From contig OZ271919.1 of NCBI GenBank assembly GCA_965602035.1, positions 3,217,117-3,281,116 on the forward strand: DNA of 64,000 bases. Reading direction: 5' to 3'. The notes beneath the pieces were generated by a model. That model saw only the letters and a list, made by a program, of their open reading frames with translations, did no database searches and had not been told where the DNA came from. Within the stretch, counting starts at the first letter, position 1. The number at the start of each line of letters is the position of its first letter. Positions 17,074 through 25,807 of the stretch are shown here, piece by piece. The DNA is from Natronospirillum sp965602035 (GTDB taxonomy: Bacteria > Pseudomonadota > Gammaproteobacteria > Pseudomonadales > Natronospirillaceae). The translations under genes and the position numbers were made by a program.

Positions 17074-17910
17074 TTACTCCTGGAACCGGATCAGGCGTTC
17101 CACCTGGCCGAGTCCCATGTCGAGAATCATCCCCGTCACGCCGATCATCAGAATGGAGAATATGACGCTGGTCAGGTTGAGGTTGTTCCATTCGTTCCAG
17201 ACGTAGTAGCCGATGCCTGTGCCACCCACGAGCATTTCAGCAGCGACAATGACCAGCCAGGCGATACCCACGGAAATTCGCATACCGGTAAGAATGGTTG
17301 GCGCAGCGGCGGGCAGAATAACCGTGAGAGCTGTTCGTATGCGGCTCAATTCATGGGTTCTGGCCACATTGAGCCAGTCGCGGCGCACGCCCGCCACGCC
17401 GAAAGCGGTATTCAGCAACATCGGCCAGATGGCGCAGATGAAGATCACGAATACCGCTGACCGGTTGGCGTCCTGAATAATGAACAGCGCCAGTGGCATC
17501 CAGGCCAGAGGCGATATGGGCCGCAGCACCTGAATGAATGGATTTAACGCGTTGTACATCAACGGCGACATGCCGATCACGAACCCGACCGGAATCGCAA
17601 TCAATGCAGCCGCGATGTAGCCGGTCAGAACGCGCGACAGTGAGTAGGCCAGTTGCAGACCGATACCCTTGTCATTTGGCCCGGCGTCGTAGAACGGGTC
17701 CATCAATTGGCTGGCGGCAAACCCGATCACCTCTGACGGAGGCGGTACTCGGGACTGCTCGCTGGCCGCGCCCATAAGGATTTCATACTCCGTCAGTTCC
17801 TGCTGGTCGCTCGCCGCAGGCGGATTGACCACCAGTTCCCAGGCGCCCAGGGTGAGCGCCAGAAACACGAGCGACAGCAGGAATGAACGTATGCGCAACG
17901 AATTCAGCAT
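17074..17910 (-). CDS. cynB: Cyanate ABC transporter, permease
   Basis: 278 residues. Six-helix permease of the NitT/TauT family with the EAA-like loop (DWLNVARTHELSRIRTALTVILPAAAPTILTGMRI) that contacts the ATPase. An N-terminal helix (residues 8-28) and an extended periplasmic loop precede the permease core. The start codon overlaps the stop of the binding-protein gene (TGATG), which implies tight translational coupling. It should form a homodimer in the inner membrane. Confidence 0.9.
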   Translation of the reverse strand: MLNSLRIRSFLLSLVFLALTLGAWELVVNPPAASDQQELTEYEILMGAASEQSRVPPPSEVIGFAASQLMDPFYDAGPNDKGIGLQLAYSLSRVLTGYIAAALIAIPVGFVIGMSPLMYNALNPFIQVLRPISPLAWMPLALFIIQDANRSAVFVIFICAIWPMLLNTAFGVAGVRRDWLNVARTHELSRIRTALTVILPAAAPTILTGMRISVGIAWLVIVAAEMLVGGTGIGYYVWNEWNNLNLTSVIFSILMIGVTGMILDMGLGQVERLIRFQE

Positions 17911-19388
17911 CAGCTACTCCGTATATCAAAACTGTTGATGTATGCCTCCGGTTCATCCGGGTTGAAGGTCTTGCCCATGATCGTGTGCGAACGGTAGGTC
18001 TCCGTGGGAACGTCGAAGCCCATTTCCCGCATACGATTACCCGTGTCCGTGGCCAGGTATACTTCCTCGGCGATTGCCCGGTAGTTGACGTCGCCGCTGA
18101 TATAGCCCCATCGCTTCATCTGGGTCAGAATCCAGATGCCCATGGAGTGCCAGGGGAAGGGATCAAAGTCGATACGGGTCGGATCATCGACGATGTTGCC
18201 CAGGCCATCTGCGAAGCGCCCTGTTAGAACCTGTTCAATGACCGGCACCGGCTGGTTGAGGTAGTTTCGCGGTGCGATCGCTTCACTGATTTCCGAGCGA
18301 TTGTTCGGGTTCGAGGAATACTGAGTGGCATCCAGAATCGCGCGCATCAGAGCGCCGTAGGTATTCGGGTTTTCGGTGGCGAACTGCTCGCTGCAGGCAA
18401 ACGCACAGCAGGGGTGGCCTTCCCAGATGTTCTTGGTGAGTTCGTGAATAAAGCCGACACCCTCCCAGACTGCGCGCTGGTTGAACGGATCCGGTGACAG
18501 GTACCCATCCAGGTTTCCGGCACGCAAGTTAGCCACCATTTCCGGCGGGGGTACCACGCGGATCTGAATGTCCTGATCCGGGTCAAGACCGAACTCGGCC
18601 ACGTAGTAACGCAGCAGGAAGTTGTGCATTGAGAATTCAAACGGAACACCGAAGCGGAAGCCCTTCCACTGACTGGGGTCACGCTTGTCTTTGTGTTCGT
18701 TCGCCAGCACGATGGCCTGGCCGTTGATGTTCTCCACTGCCGGCATATAAAAGGGCTCGGCGGTTGACCCTGTGCCCATGGAAATGGCAAGCGGCATGGG
18801 TGCGAGCATGTGCGCCGCATCGTACTCGCCGGACAGAGACGCATCCCGAACGGCCGCCCAACTGGAGGCCTTCAGAACACTGACATCCAGTCCGTAGCGC
18901 TCATAGAAACCCATGGGCTCGGCCATAATAATGGGCGTCGCACAGGTGATCGGTATAAACCCGATATCGAGGCTGGAGCGCTCCAGTGGCCCCATGCTCT
19001 CCTGAATGGCTGCTTTCGCGGCGTCCAGCGGGAAGATCGACGCCAGGGCAGCGGCTGCGGTGCCGGAGCCGACCATGCTCAGAAAGCTCCGTCGGCTGAA
19101 GTCATTGTGTCCGAACACGGACCGAACGACAGCGCTCTCGATCATCCGATCCATCATTTTCTCTCGGTCTTCAAGCACCTCCCTGCGCTCGCCGGCAGCC
19201 GGGTCGGTATGTGCAGCTGTCTGCTGGCTGAATTCGGGATTTTCCAGTGCCTGTTCCATTTTTGCGGTGCGCTGAGCGTCGTCGGCCAGCGGTGCCTCGC
19301 GAGCAACGCGGCAGTCGAGGCAATCACACTGGCGTCCATGAATCAGGCTGGCTTCTGGGTCGAAGGGGTTGTTCAGGCTCTTGCTCAT
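17910..19388 (-). CDS. cynA: Cyanate ABC transporter, substrate-binding protein (NrtA/CmpA family)
   Basis: 492 residues. The solute-binding core (from about 130) has LDIGFIPITCATPIIMAEPMGFYERYGL, typical of NrtA/CmpA/CynA. The export signal is a twin-arginine motif, SRRSFL at residues 98-103, followed by a hydrophobic stretch ending DAAKA. It sits behind a 95-residue N-terminal extension with a CxCxxC cluster (residues 21-26) and several acidic stretches. A similar extension occurs in pseudomonad homologues. The start at 19388 lies downstream of a sigma-54 promoter and gives a family-like N-terminus. First gene of the operon. Confidence 0.9.
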   Translation of the reverse strand: MSKSLNNPFDPEASLIHGRQCDCLDCRVAREAPLADDAQRTAKMEQALENPEFSQQTAAHTDPAAGERREVLEDREKMMDRMIESAVVRSVFGHNDFSRRSFLSMVGSGTAAAALASIFPLDAAKAAIQESMGPLERSSLDIGFIPITCATPIIMAEPMGFYERYGLDVSVLKASSWAAVRDASLSGEYDAAHMLAPMPLAISMGTGSTAEPFYMPAVENINGQAIVLANEHKDKRDPSQWKGFRFGVPFEFSMHNFLLRYYVAEFGLDPDQDIQIRVVPPPEMVANLRAGNLDGYLSPDPFNQRAVWEGVGFIHELTKNIWEGHPCCAFACSEQFATENPNTYGALMRAILDATQYSSNPNNRSEISEAIAPRNYLNQPVPVIEQVLTGRFADGLGNIVDDPTRIDFDPFPWHSMGIWILTQMKRWGYISGDVNYRAIAEEVYLATDTGNRMREMGFDVPTETYRSHTIMGKTFNPDEPEAYINSFDIRSS

Positions 19389-19504
19389 TTTCCTCTCCCG
19401 GTGCACTGAATCAGTGCGTCTGACGATGAGTGATGGCAATGGCTACGCAGGCCCCCGATGCGATCACGAGAAAAGCGGGTGCATTGCCATGGGGCGAGAC
19501 AGGT

Positions 19505-19523
19505 ATTGCAGGCGCTGTGCCAA
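19505..19523 (-). promoter_or_regulatory. Sigma-54 (-24/-12) promoter for cynABDS
   Basis: Read on the minus strand the sequence is TTGGCACAGCGCCTGCAAT. The -24 element TGGCAC and -12 element CTGCA match the consensus TGGCAC-N5-TTGCA with one difference, and the GG and GC doublets are separated by exactly 10 nt. It would start transcription about 108 nt upstream of cynA. The neighbouring cynF gene encodes a sigma-54 activator, which strengthens the call. Confidence 0.8.
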
Positions 19524-19591
19524 GTGCGGGTAGATTGATAAAGAGACCAAATAACAACGACTTACGCTGTAATTCGCTGACTGGCGATGTC

Positions 19592-19643
19592 ACGAAAAAT
19601 CGTAATTACGAAGTATCGTGCTTTTGTTTTTACGAAAAATCGT
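19592..19643. promoter_or_regulatory. Three palindromic operator copies, candidate CynF upstream activating sites
   Basis: ACGAAAAATCGT at 19592-19603, ACGAAGTATCGT at 19608-19619 and ACGAAAAATCGT at 19632-19643 share the pattern ACGA-N4-TCGT. They lie about 70-140 nt upstream of the cynA -24/-12 promoter, the usual range for enhancer sites of a Fis-type sigma-54 activator. The set is also 64-116 nt upstream of the cynF start, so autoregulation is possible. Confidence 0.7.
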
Positions 19644-19707
19644 AGTCTGGCCCCGATCTTGAATGGGTGACCGAAATGGGGAAACGTTGACCAGATGGAG
19701 GTAACCA

Positions 19708-21642
19708 ATGGTTCCGGAACCAATGGAAGTGCAGCAATCGTTTTACTCCGAAACGGGGGCCGTTGACGGGTGGCTTCAGGCGTTGCCGGAAGCAGCGATG
19801 CTGATCGATCCATGGGCCGATTGTGTGCTCGCCACCAATGCAGAAGCGAGGCGTTTGCTGATGCCCGGAGGATCGAAGTTGCGGTCGCTGTCCGCATTGT
19901 TCCCGGACCAACTGCCCCAATTGGTGACATTCACCGAGCGGGCGCTCAATCAAGGCATGGCCTGGACTCACGAACTACGGTGTATTACCGATGACGGGAG
20001 CCGCCGTCGTGTTTCGGTGCAGGCGGGCTGCCTGCGTGAGGGGAGGTCCATCGCGGCGCTGGTGTTTCTTCTGCGTGATCTTCAGCAGGAGGAAGCCCGG
20101 AATCGACACCAGGAGCTGTTGAATTATCAGCGCGGTGGCTTACTGGAATGGCAACGCGTGGAAGGGCTGTTCCGTGAAATAGAGCGTGAGAACCAGCTGA
20201 TACTGCGTGCCGCCGGAGAGGGCATATACGGGGTGGATTCCGAGGGTCGAACGACCTTTCTCAACCCGGCCGGTGAGCGCATGCTGGGCTGGCGTGCCGA
20301 TGAAGTGGCCGGAACTGTGATACACAACCTGATCCATCACCGTCATGCGAATGGCTCCGAATACCCTTTGCATGACTGTCCGATCTACGCCGCGTTTCTC
20401 GATGGCAAAGTTCATCGTGTCGATGACGAAGTATTCTGGCACCGGGATGGTTCGCCGGTCCATGTCGAGTACACGAGCACGCCGATTATCGAGAATGACA
20501 AACCGGTCGGCGCTGTCGTCGTGTTCCGGGACATCACCAAACGTCTGCAGGCCGATCGTGAGCTTAAATCGGCTCTGGCCGAGGTCGAAGCCCTGAAGCG
20601 ACGGCTGGAAATGGAAAACCAGTACCTTCAGGAAGAGCTCAGTGCCGAGTACGACAGCCACAATATTGTGGGCCGCAGTGAAGCCATTCGAGATGTGCGC
20701 CGAAAAATCGAGCTGGTAGCACCTACCGACGCCAATGTCCTGATAACCGGTGAATCAGGCACAGGCAAGGAGTTGATCGCCCGGGCCATTCACCAGGCGA
20801 GCCGACGGGCGCAACGCCCTCTGATTCGGGTCAATTGCGCAGCCATTCCCGGTGATCTGTTTGAAAGTGAATTCTTCGGACACATCAAGGGCGCGTTCAC
20901 CGGTGCCGTGTCGGACCGGACCGGTCGGTTTGAGCTGGCTGACGGCGGCACACTGTTTCTGGATGAGGTGGGTGAAATCCCGCTGGATCTGCAGGGCAAG
21001 CTGCTTCGGGTCCTTCAGGAACAGCAGTTCGAGCGCGTCGGCGACAGCCGTACACGGGAGGTCGACGTACGTGTCATCGCGGCCACCAACCAGGACCTGC
21101 GTGCGGCGGCGAGGGAGCGTCGGTTCCGTGAAGATCTGTATTTTCGGCTCAATGTTTTCCCGATTGAGTCGGTACCGTTACGTGATCGTCCGGAGGACAT
21201 TCCCTTGCTGGCCCAACAGTTCCTGCAGCAGATCGCCCGGCTGCAGAACCGGCCGGGGCTCAGCCTGTCTATGGCCGACATTGAGCAGCTCACACGGTAC
21301 GACTGGCCGGGCAATGTGCGTGAACTGGAGAATGTGATTGAACGGCAGGTGATCATTTCCAACGGGGGGCGGTTGCAGTTCGATTTGCCGGTATCCCGTG
21401 AATCTGCACCGCCACCGGCGGAGGAGGGTCAGGCACGGGCTGCGGAACGCCAACAAATCTGGCGCGAGGATCAGCAGCAGAGGCAGGCGAAGGAAAACGC
21501 ACGACGCGCGTTGGAGGCATGCAGTGGCCAGGTATTCGGCAGCGACGGTGCTGCCGCTCTACTGGGGGTAAAGCCCACAACGCTGGCGTCACGGCTGAAA
21601 CGCTGGCATATTGATCCCAAGGCATTCCGGAGAGACCGCTAG
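19708..21642 (+). CDS. cynF: Sigma-54-dependent transcriptional activator of the cyanate operon
   Basis: 644 residues. Two PAS-like sensor regions (about 15-120 and 165-290) and a linker coiled coil precede an AAA+ domain with Walker A GESGTGKE, the sigma-54 contact loop GAFTGA and Walker B GTLFLDEVGEIPL. A Fis-type helix-turn-helix lies at the C-terminus (GAAALLGVKPTTLASRLKRW). GGAGG at 19699 fixes the start. It is transcribed away from cynABDS. In Pseudomonas pseudoalcaligenes CECT5344 the cynFABDS cluster has the same kind of regulator, which is the basis for the gene symbol. The stop lies 31 nt before the next start. Confidence 0.88.
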   Translation: MVPEPMEVQQSFYSETGAVDGWLQALPEAAMLIDPWADCVLATNAEARRLLMPGGSKLRSLSALFPDQLPQLVTFTERALNQGMAWTHELRCITDDGSRRRVSVQAGCLREGRSIAALVFLLRDLQQEEARNRHQELLNYQRGGLLEWQRVEGLFREIERENQLILRAAGEGIYGVDSEGRTTFLNPAGERMLGWRADEVAGTVIHNLIHHRHANGSEYPLHDCPIYAAFLDGKVHRVDDEVFWHRDGSPVHVEYTSTPIIENDKPVGAVVVFRDITKRLQADRELKSALAEVEALKRRLEMENQYLQEELSAEYDSHNIVGRSEAIRDVRRKIELVAPTDANVLITGESGTGKELIARAIHQASRRAQRPLIRVNCAAIPGDLFESEFFGHIKGAFTGAVSDRTGRFELADGGTLFLDEVGEIPLDLQGKLLRVLQEQQFERVGDSRTREVDVRVIAATNQDLRAAARERRFREDLYFRLNVFPIESVPLRDRPEDIPLLAQQFLQQIARLQNRPGLSLSMADIEQLTRYDWPGNVRELENVIERQVIISNGGRLQFDLPVSRESAPPPAEEGQARAAERQQIWREDQQQRQAKENARRALEACSGQVFGSDGAAALLGVKPTTLASRLKRWHIDPKAFRRDR

Positions 21643-21673
21643 TCAGGCGTTGTCAGGCAAAGGGAGAAAAGCC

Positions 21674-24058
21674 ATGGCCCGAGGGAGAAGACTGCGATTG
21701 CTGCGCAGGTTTTCTATTCTTCTGTTCCTGATTGCGGTTGCACTTGCGGCCTTTGTAGTCTGGCAACTGCTCGCCAGCCGCGCCCAACTGGACGGTGACC
21801 TGACGGTCAGCGGTATATCGGCACCGTTGGAGATTCAACGCGACGCTCAGGGTTTGCCGACGATCAGCGGCGAGAACCGACGCGATATCGCTTTCGGGCT
21901 GGGGTTTCTGCACGCCCAGGAGCGTGGCTTTCAGATGGATCTCATGCGCCGTGCCTCAGCGGGTGAGCTGTCAGCGCTGGTCGGCAGTGCGGCGCTGAAT
22001 GCAGATCGTGCGGTTCGGGTGCACCAGTTCCGTCGACGCGCCAATGCCGCATTCAACGCCCTCCCGGAGTCCGAAAAGCGGCTGCTTCAGGCCTACAGTG
22101 ATGGCGTGAACAGCGGCATGGCGGCGCTGGGCAGCAAACCGTTCGAATACTGGGTTCTACGGGCCGAGCCGGAGCCATGGCAGCCGGCGGATACCTTTCT
22201 GGTACTTTACAACATTTATCTCGACCTGCAGCCGTCGCGCAACGAGCAGGAAATCACGCGCACTTACCTGAAGTCGGTGCTACCCGGCGACTGGTTCCGC
22301 TTCCTGTTGCCCGACGGCGGCCGTTGGGATGCGCCACTGTCGGGCGATGGCGACTCCTTCGCGCCGGCTTCCATACCGGAAACACCGATGCGGGACCTGC
22401 TGGCCGAAGGCTCTGGTGGTGCTGCAGCCGAGCTGTCGGCGGTGCCTCAGTTCGGTTCCAACAACTGGGCCGTCACTGGTGCGCGCACGGCCGACGGCCG
22501 GGCAGTGCTGGCCAATGACATGCACCTGGGTTTGCGGGTGCCCAACATCTGGTATCGGGCCAGTTGGCCGGTGCCTGGCTCGAATCGCATGATCACCGGG
22601 GCAACCTTGCCCGGTACGCCGGTAATGGTCGTGGGCAGCAACGAACATGTGGCCTGGGGTTTCACGAACAGCAATGCCGACTTCCACGACTCCATTCTGC
22701 TGGAAACACGCCGGAACGACAGTGAATACCTGACACCCGATGGCTGGCGCCCGATCCGGCGGGTTACGGAACAGATCCGAATCAAGGGCGAAGCGCCTGC
22801 CACGCACGTTGTCAGACTGACCCGGTGGGGGCCGATCATCGGCAGAGCGCCGGGCGGAGAGCTTGTGGCATTGCGCTGGGCCGCGCACGATACTGAGAGT
22901 GCCAATTTGAACCTGGTCCATATGGAGACGGCCGATTCGGTCAGTGATGCCCTGGCGCTGGCCCCGCAGACGGGTATTTCCGGACAGAATCTGATGCTGG
23001 CAGACCGGTCAGGGCAGATCGCCTGGACCATTATGGGCCGTTTACCGAACCGATTCGGTGGCTTTGATGGTCGAGAGTCGCGTTCCTGGGCAGATGGGCA
23101 GGTGGGCTGGAGCGGTTACCGGGGGCCCGGGGATTACCCGGTAGTGGACAACCCGGAGGAGGATGCCCTGTGGAGTGCCAATGCCCGCATGGTCGACGGT
23201 ACAGACCTGAATACGCTCGGGTGGGCCGGTTACGATCTGGGTGCCCGGCAACAACAGATTCGGGACGCATTGCGGGCCGGCGATAATTTCACCGAAACGG
23301 ACATGCTCGCACTGCAGCGCGATCACCGGGCCCTGTTCCTGACGCGCTGGCGGGAACTGCTCTTGGCGGTTCTGTCGAACACCGAGAACCCGGCACTCGA
23401 TGCACTCCATGAGTCGGTCCGCAACTGGTCGGGGCATGCAGACAGTAACGATGTGGGTTACCGCGTTGTTCGCGCATTCCGTAAGAACACCATCGAGCAT
23501 GTCGCCGGTCGGCTGCTGGGTGCATTGACCCCGGCGAACGATGAACTCTATGCCCCGGCCTCAATTGAGGAACGCCTGGAATACCCGGTATGGCGACTGA
23601 TAACGGAGCAGCCGACCCGTCATGTGCCCCCGGATTACGAGAGCTGGCATGAATTTCTGGGGGCGCGCGCCCTCGATATCCTCAATGAGCTAACGCAGGG
23701 CGGCGCGGCGCTGTCTGAGCAGACCTGGGGCGAAGCCAACCGACTCGACATTGCCCACCCGCTGGCCGACAGCCTGCCTCTTGTTGGCCGTTGGCTGCGC
23801 ATGCCGGATACGCCTATGTCGGGTGATGACAATATGCCCTATGTGCAGTTTCCGAGCGCCGGCGCGTCTCAGCGCCTGGTGGTCAGCCCGGGCAGGGAGC
23901 AAGAGGGGCTGTTCCAGATGGCAACCGGTCAGAGCGCGCACCCGTTGTCTCCGTTTTTCATGGCCGGTCACTGGGACTGGGTACATGGATTTGCATCGCC
24001 TTTGCTCGCAGGACAGACCACCTATCAGCTAAACTTGGTACCAGAGCCTAATGAATAG
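21674..24058 (+). CDS. Penicillin acylase family protein (N-terminal nucleophile hydrolase)
   Basis: 794 residues. An N-terminal hydrophobic helix (about 12-34) serves as signal or anchor, so the enzyme is periplasmic or membrane-bound. The maturation site is SNNWAV with the nucleophile Ser at residue 262, followed by ANDMHLGLRVPNIWY; the alpha chain carries the FGLGFLHAQERGFQMDLMRR substrate region. The protein should autocleave into two subunits. Members hydrolyse amide bonds in beta-lactams, acyl-homoserine lactones or other N-acyl compounds; the substrate cannot be read from this sequence. The start at 21674 follows AAGGGAGAAAAGCC. Head of a possible operon with the GAF/PAS gene 27 nt downstream. 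Confidence 0.88.
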   Translation: MARGRRLRLLRRFSILLFLIAVALAAFVVWQLLASRAQLDGDLTVSGISAPLEIQRDAQGLPTISGENRRDIAFGLGFLHAQERGFQMDLMRRASAGELSALVGSAALNADRAVRVHQFRRRANAAFNALPESEKRLLQAYSDGVNSGMAALGSKPFEYWVLRAEPEPWQPADTFLVLYNIYLDLQPSRNEQEITRTYLKSVLPGDWFRFLLPDGGRWDAPLSGDGDSFAPASIPETPMRDLLAEGSGGAAAELSAVPQFGSNNWAVTGARTADGRAVLANDMHLGLRVPNIWYRASWPVPGSNRMITGATLPGTPVMVVGSNEHVAWGFTNSNADFHDSILLETRRNDSEYLTPDGWRPIRRVTEQIRIKGEAPATHVVRLTRWGPIIGRAPGGELVALRWAAHDTESANLNLVHMETADSVSDALALAPQTGISGQNLMLADRSGQIAWTIMGRLPNRFGGFDGRESRSWADGQVGWSGYRGPGDYPVVDNPEEDALWSANARMVDGTDLNTLGWAGYDLGARQQQIRDALRAGDNFTETDMLALQRDHRALFLTRWRELLLAVLSNTENPALDALHESVRNWSGHADSNDVGYRVVRAFRKNTIEHVAGRLLGALTPANDELYAPASIEERLEYPVWRLITEQPTRHVPPDYESWHEFLGARALDILNELTQGGAALSEQTWGEANRLDIAHPLADSLPLVGRWLRMPDTPMSGDDNMPYVQFPSAGASQRLVVSPGREQEGLFQMATGQSAHPLSPFFMAGHWDWVHGFASPLLAGQTTYQLNLVPEPNE

Positions 24059-24085
24059 TGTGCTGTCTGGCAGAGGAGACGGCAG

Positions 24086-24985
24086 ATGCAACCGCCAGCA
24101 AAAGCGGCTAACGAGGGCGCCCGGATTGAAGCCCTCAGAGCAACCGGTCTGCTGGACAGTGAACCGGAGGAGCGATTCGACCGGATAACCCGGCTGGCAC
24201 GCCGGATTTTTTCGGTCGATACCGCCCTGGTGACGCTCGTTGACACGGAGCGTCAGTGGTTCAAATCGGCACAGGGGTTGGATGCCAGGCAGACCGGACG
24301 CGACGAATCGTTCTGCGGTCACGCGATTCTGCAGGGCGCGCTGTTCGAGATCCCGGATACCCTGGAGGACTCCCGGTTCTCGGATAACCCCTTTGTGGTC
24401 GAAGAGCCGAAAATCCGGTTCTACGCGGGGGTGCCACTGTCGACGCCGGATGGCTATCGACTGGGTACACTCTGTGTACTGGACAGTGCGCCACGGCGAC
24501 TGACTGACAGCGAGCGTGAGACGCTGCTTGACCTGGCCGCTATCGCCGAACAGGAAGTCAACCGTCAGTTCGAACAGGAACTGCAGACAATCGCCGCCCA
24601 GCGGCGACAGCTCGAAGTATGGTCAGCCGGTATGCGCAAGATGGCGGAGGGCATTGCGCTGACAGATCGGGAGGGGACCGTTATCTGGTGCAACGAGGGG
24701 CTGCAGACCTTTTCGGGGCAACCGCTTTCGGCGTTTGTCGCCGAAGGCCCGGTGGCAGGTCTGAGCGGCGAGCGCACGGACTCCCGGGCACTCGATACAC
24801 TTCGTCGGGCGCTGAGTGAACACCATGGGGCCCGTGTTGACCTGTTGTTATACCTCGGTGGCTCGGAAGCTCCGGCCTGGTGTCAGGTTCGGGCAGTGCC
24901 GCGCCACCAGAACGGCGAATTTCTGGGCCATATTCTACTGTATACCAACCTGACCGGTCTGGTGGACTACGTCAACAGCCGCTAA
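24086..24985 (+). CDS. GAF and PAS domain sensor protein without an output domain
   Basis: 299 residues. A GAF domain spans about residues 22-160 (with FCGHAIL and FYAGVPLSTPDGYRLGTLCVLD, a common form in bacterial GAF proteins). A short helical linker leads to a PAS-like domain (about 175-295, GIALTDREGTVIWCNEGLQTFSG). The chain ends at YVNSR with no GGDEF, EAL, kinase or HTH domain. It could be a stand-alone sensor, or the output partner could be another protein. RBS GAGGAGA at 24073. It converges on marC. Confidence 0.85.
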   Translation: MQPPAKAANEGARIEALRATGLLDSEPEERFDRITRLARRIFSVDTALVTLVDTERQWFKSAQGLDARQTGRDESFCGHAILQGALFEIPDTLEDSRFSDNPFVVEEPKIRFYAGVPLSTPDGYRLGTLCVLDSAPRRLTDSERETLLDLAAIAEQEVNRQFEQELQTIAAQRRQLEVWSAGMRKMAEGIALTDREGTVIWCNEGLQTFSGQPLSAFVAEGPVAGLSGERTDSRALDTLRRALSEHHGARVDLLLYLGGSEAPAWCQVRAVPRHQNGEFLGHILLYTNLTGLVDYVNSR

Positions 24986-25002
24986 CCCTGATTCTGAAGA
25001 GG

Positions 25003-25599
25003 TCAGAGGTGGCCGATATAGGACTCAACGCCGTCCAGCAGCATCTGTACTGAAATGGAAATCAGGATCATGCCCATGAGCCGCTCCGCGGCTTTCAGCC
25101 CCCTTTCACCGAGCACGCGATAGAAGAAATTCGAGGCCAGAAGAATGATTGCTGTAACCAGCCAGGCGAGGCCGACGGCAGTAAGCCAGTCGGCGTTGCG
25201 GTCCGGGCCGGTTTCGGCCAGCAGCACCAGCGTGGCAATCAGCGAGGGACCCGCAATCAGTGGGGTAGCGAGCGGTACAATCAACGGCTCGGAGGTGCTG
25301 TCATCCTCGTCGCCAATGATGCCGCCGCGCGACGGGAAGATCATGCGCAGTGCGATAATCAGCAGGACCAGACCGCCACCAATGGCGACCGCTTCCTGTG
25401 TCAGGCCGAGAACGTTCAGCAGCGAGGGGCCGGTAAAGAGGAACAACAGCATAATGCCGAGTGCGATGATCAGTTCCCGCACCATCACGCGCAGGCGCCG
25501 CTCGGGAGCGACTTTCTTCAGCACCGACATGAAAATCGGCGTGTTGCCCAGCGGATCCATGATCAGAAAGAGGGTAACCGCGACTGCGAGCGTTTCCAT
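25003..25599 (-). CDS. MarC-family integral membrane protein
   Basis: 198 residues, six predicted helices, typical MarC/NAAT length. The N-terminus METLAVAVTLFLIMDPLGNTP and the repeat-like PLATPLIAGPSLIATL are characteristic. Transport of neutral amino acids was reported for one archaeal member; the role of bacterial MarC proteins is unclear. The start at 25599 fits the family; an adjacent ATG at 25602 is equally possible, and longer upstream readings lack the family N-terminus. Monocistronic, convergent with the GAF/PAS gene. Confidence 0.85.
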   Translation of the reverse strand: METLAVAVTLFLIMDPLGNTPIFMSVLKKVAPERRLRVMVRELIIALGIMLLFLFTGPSLLNVLGLTQEAVAIGGGLVLLIIALRMIFPSRGGIIGDEDDSTSEPLIVPLATPLIAGPSLIATLVLLAETGPDRNADWLTAVGLAWLVTAIILLASNFFYRVLGERGLKAAERLMGMILISISVQMLLDGVESYIGHL

Positions 25600-25807
25600 C
25601 ATAAGCCGTTGAACTCCCGTGTGAGCCGACCGGTTCAGACGCGGCATGATACCGGGTTTGGATTGCCTCGGCCACACGCGCTGGCCCGCCAGATGTTTGT
25701 AAGGATTGTGTAAGGCAGACAAGTGTCACTGTCAGATTGGTAGCACTTACACCTAGTGTTCATCGCCCAAGTGCTAATCGCTGAAACCTGATACGGGATT
25801 TCCCAAA

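Larger units (their letters stand above)
19389..19707. other. cynA-cynF divergent control region
   Basis: 319 nt between cynA (minus strand) and cynF (plus strand). It contains a sigma-54 promoter facing cynA (19505-19523) and three copies of a 12-bp palindromic element (19592-19643) that is a strong candidate operator set for CynF. No gene is supported in it. Confidence 0.75.
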
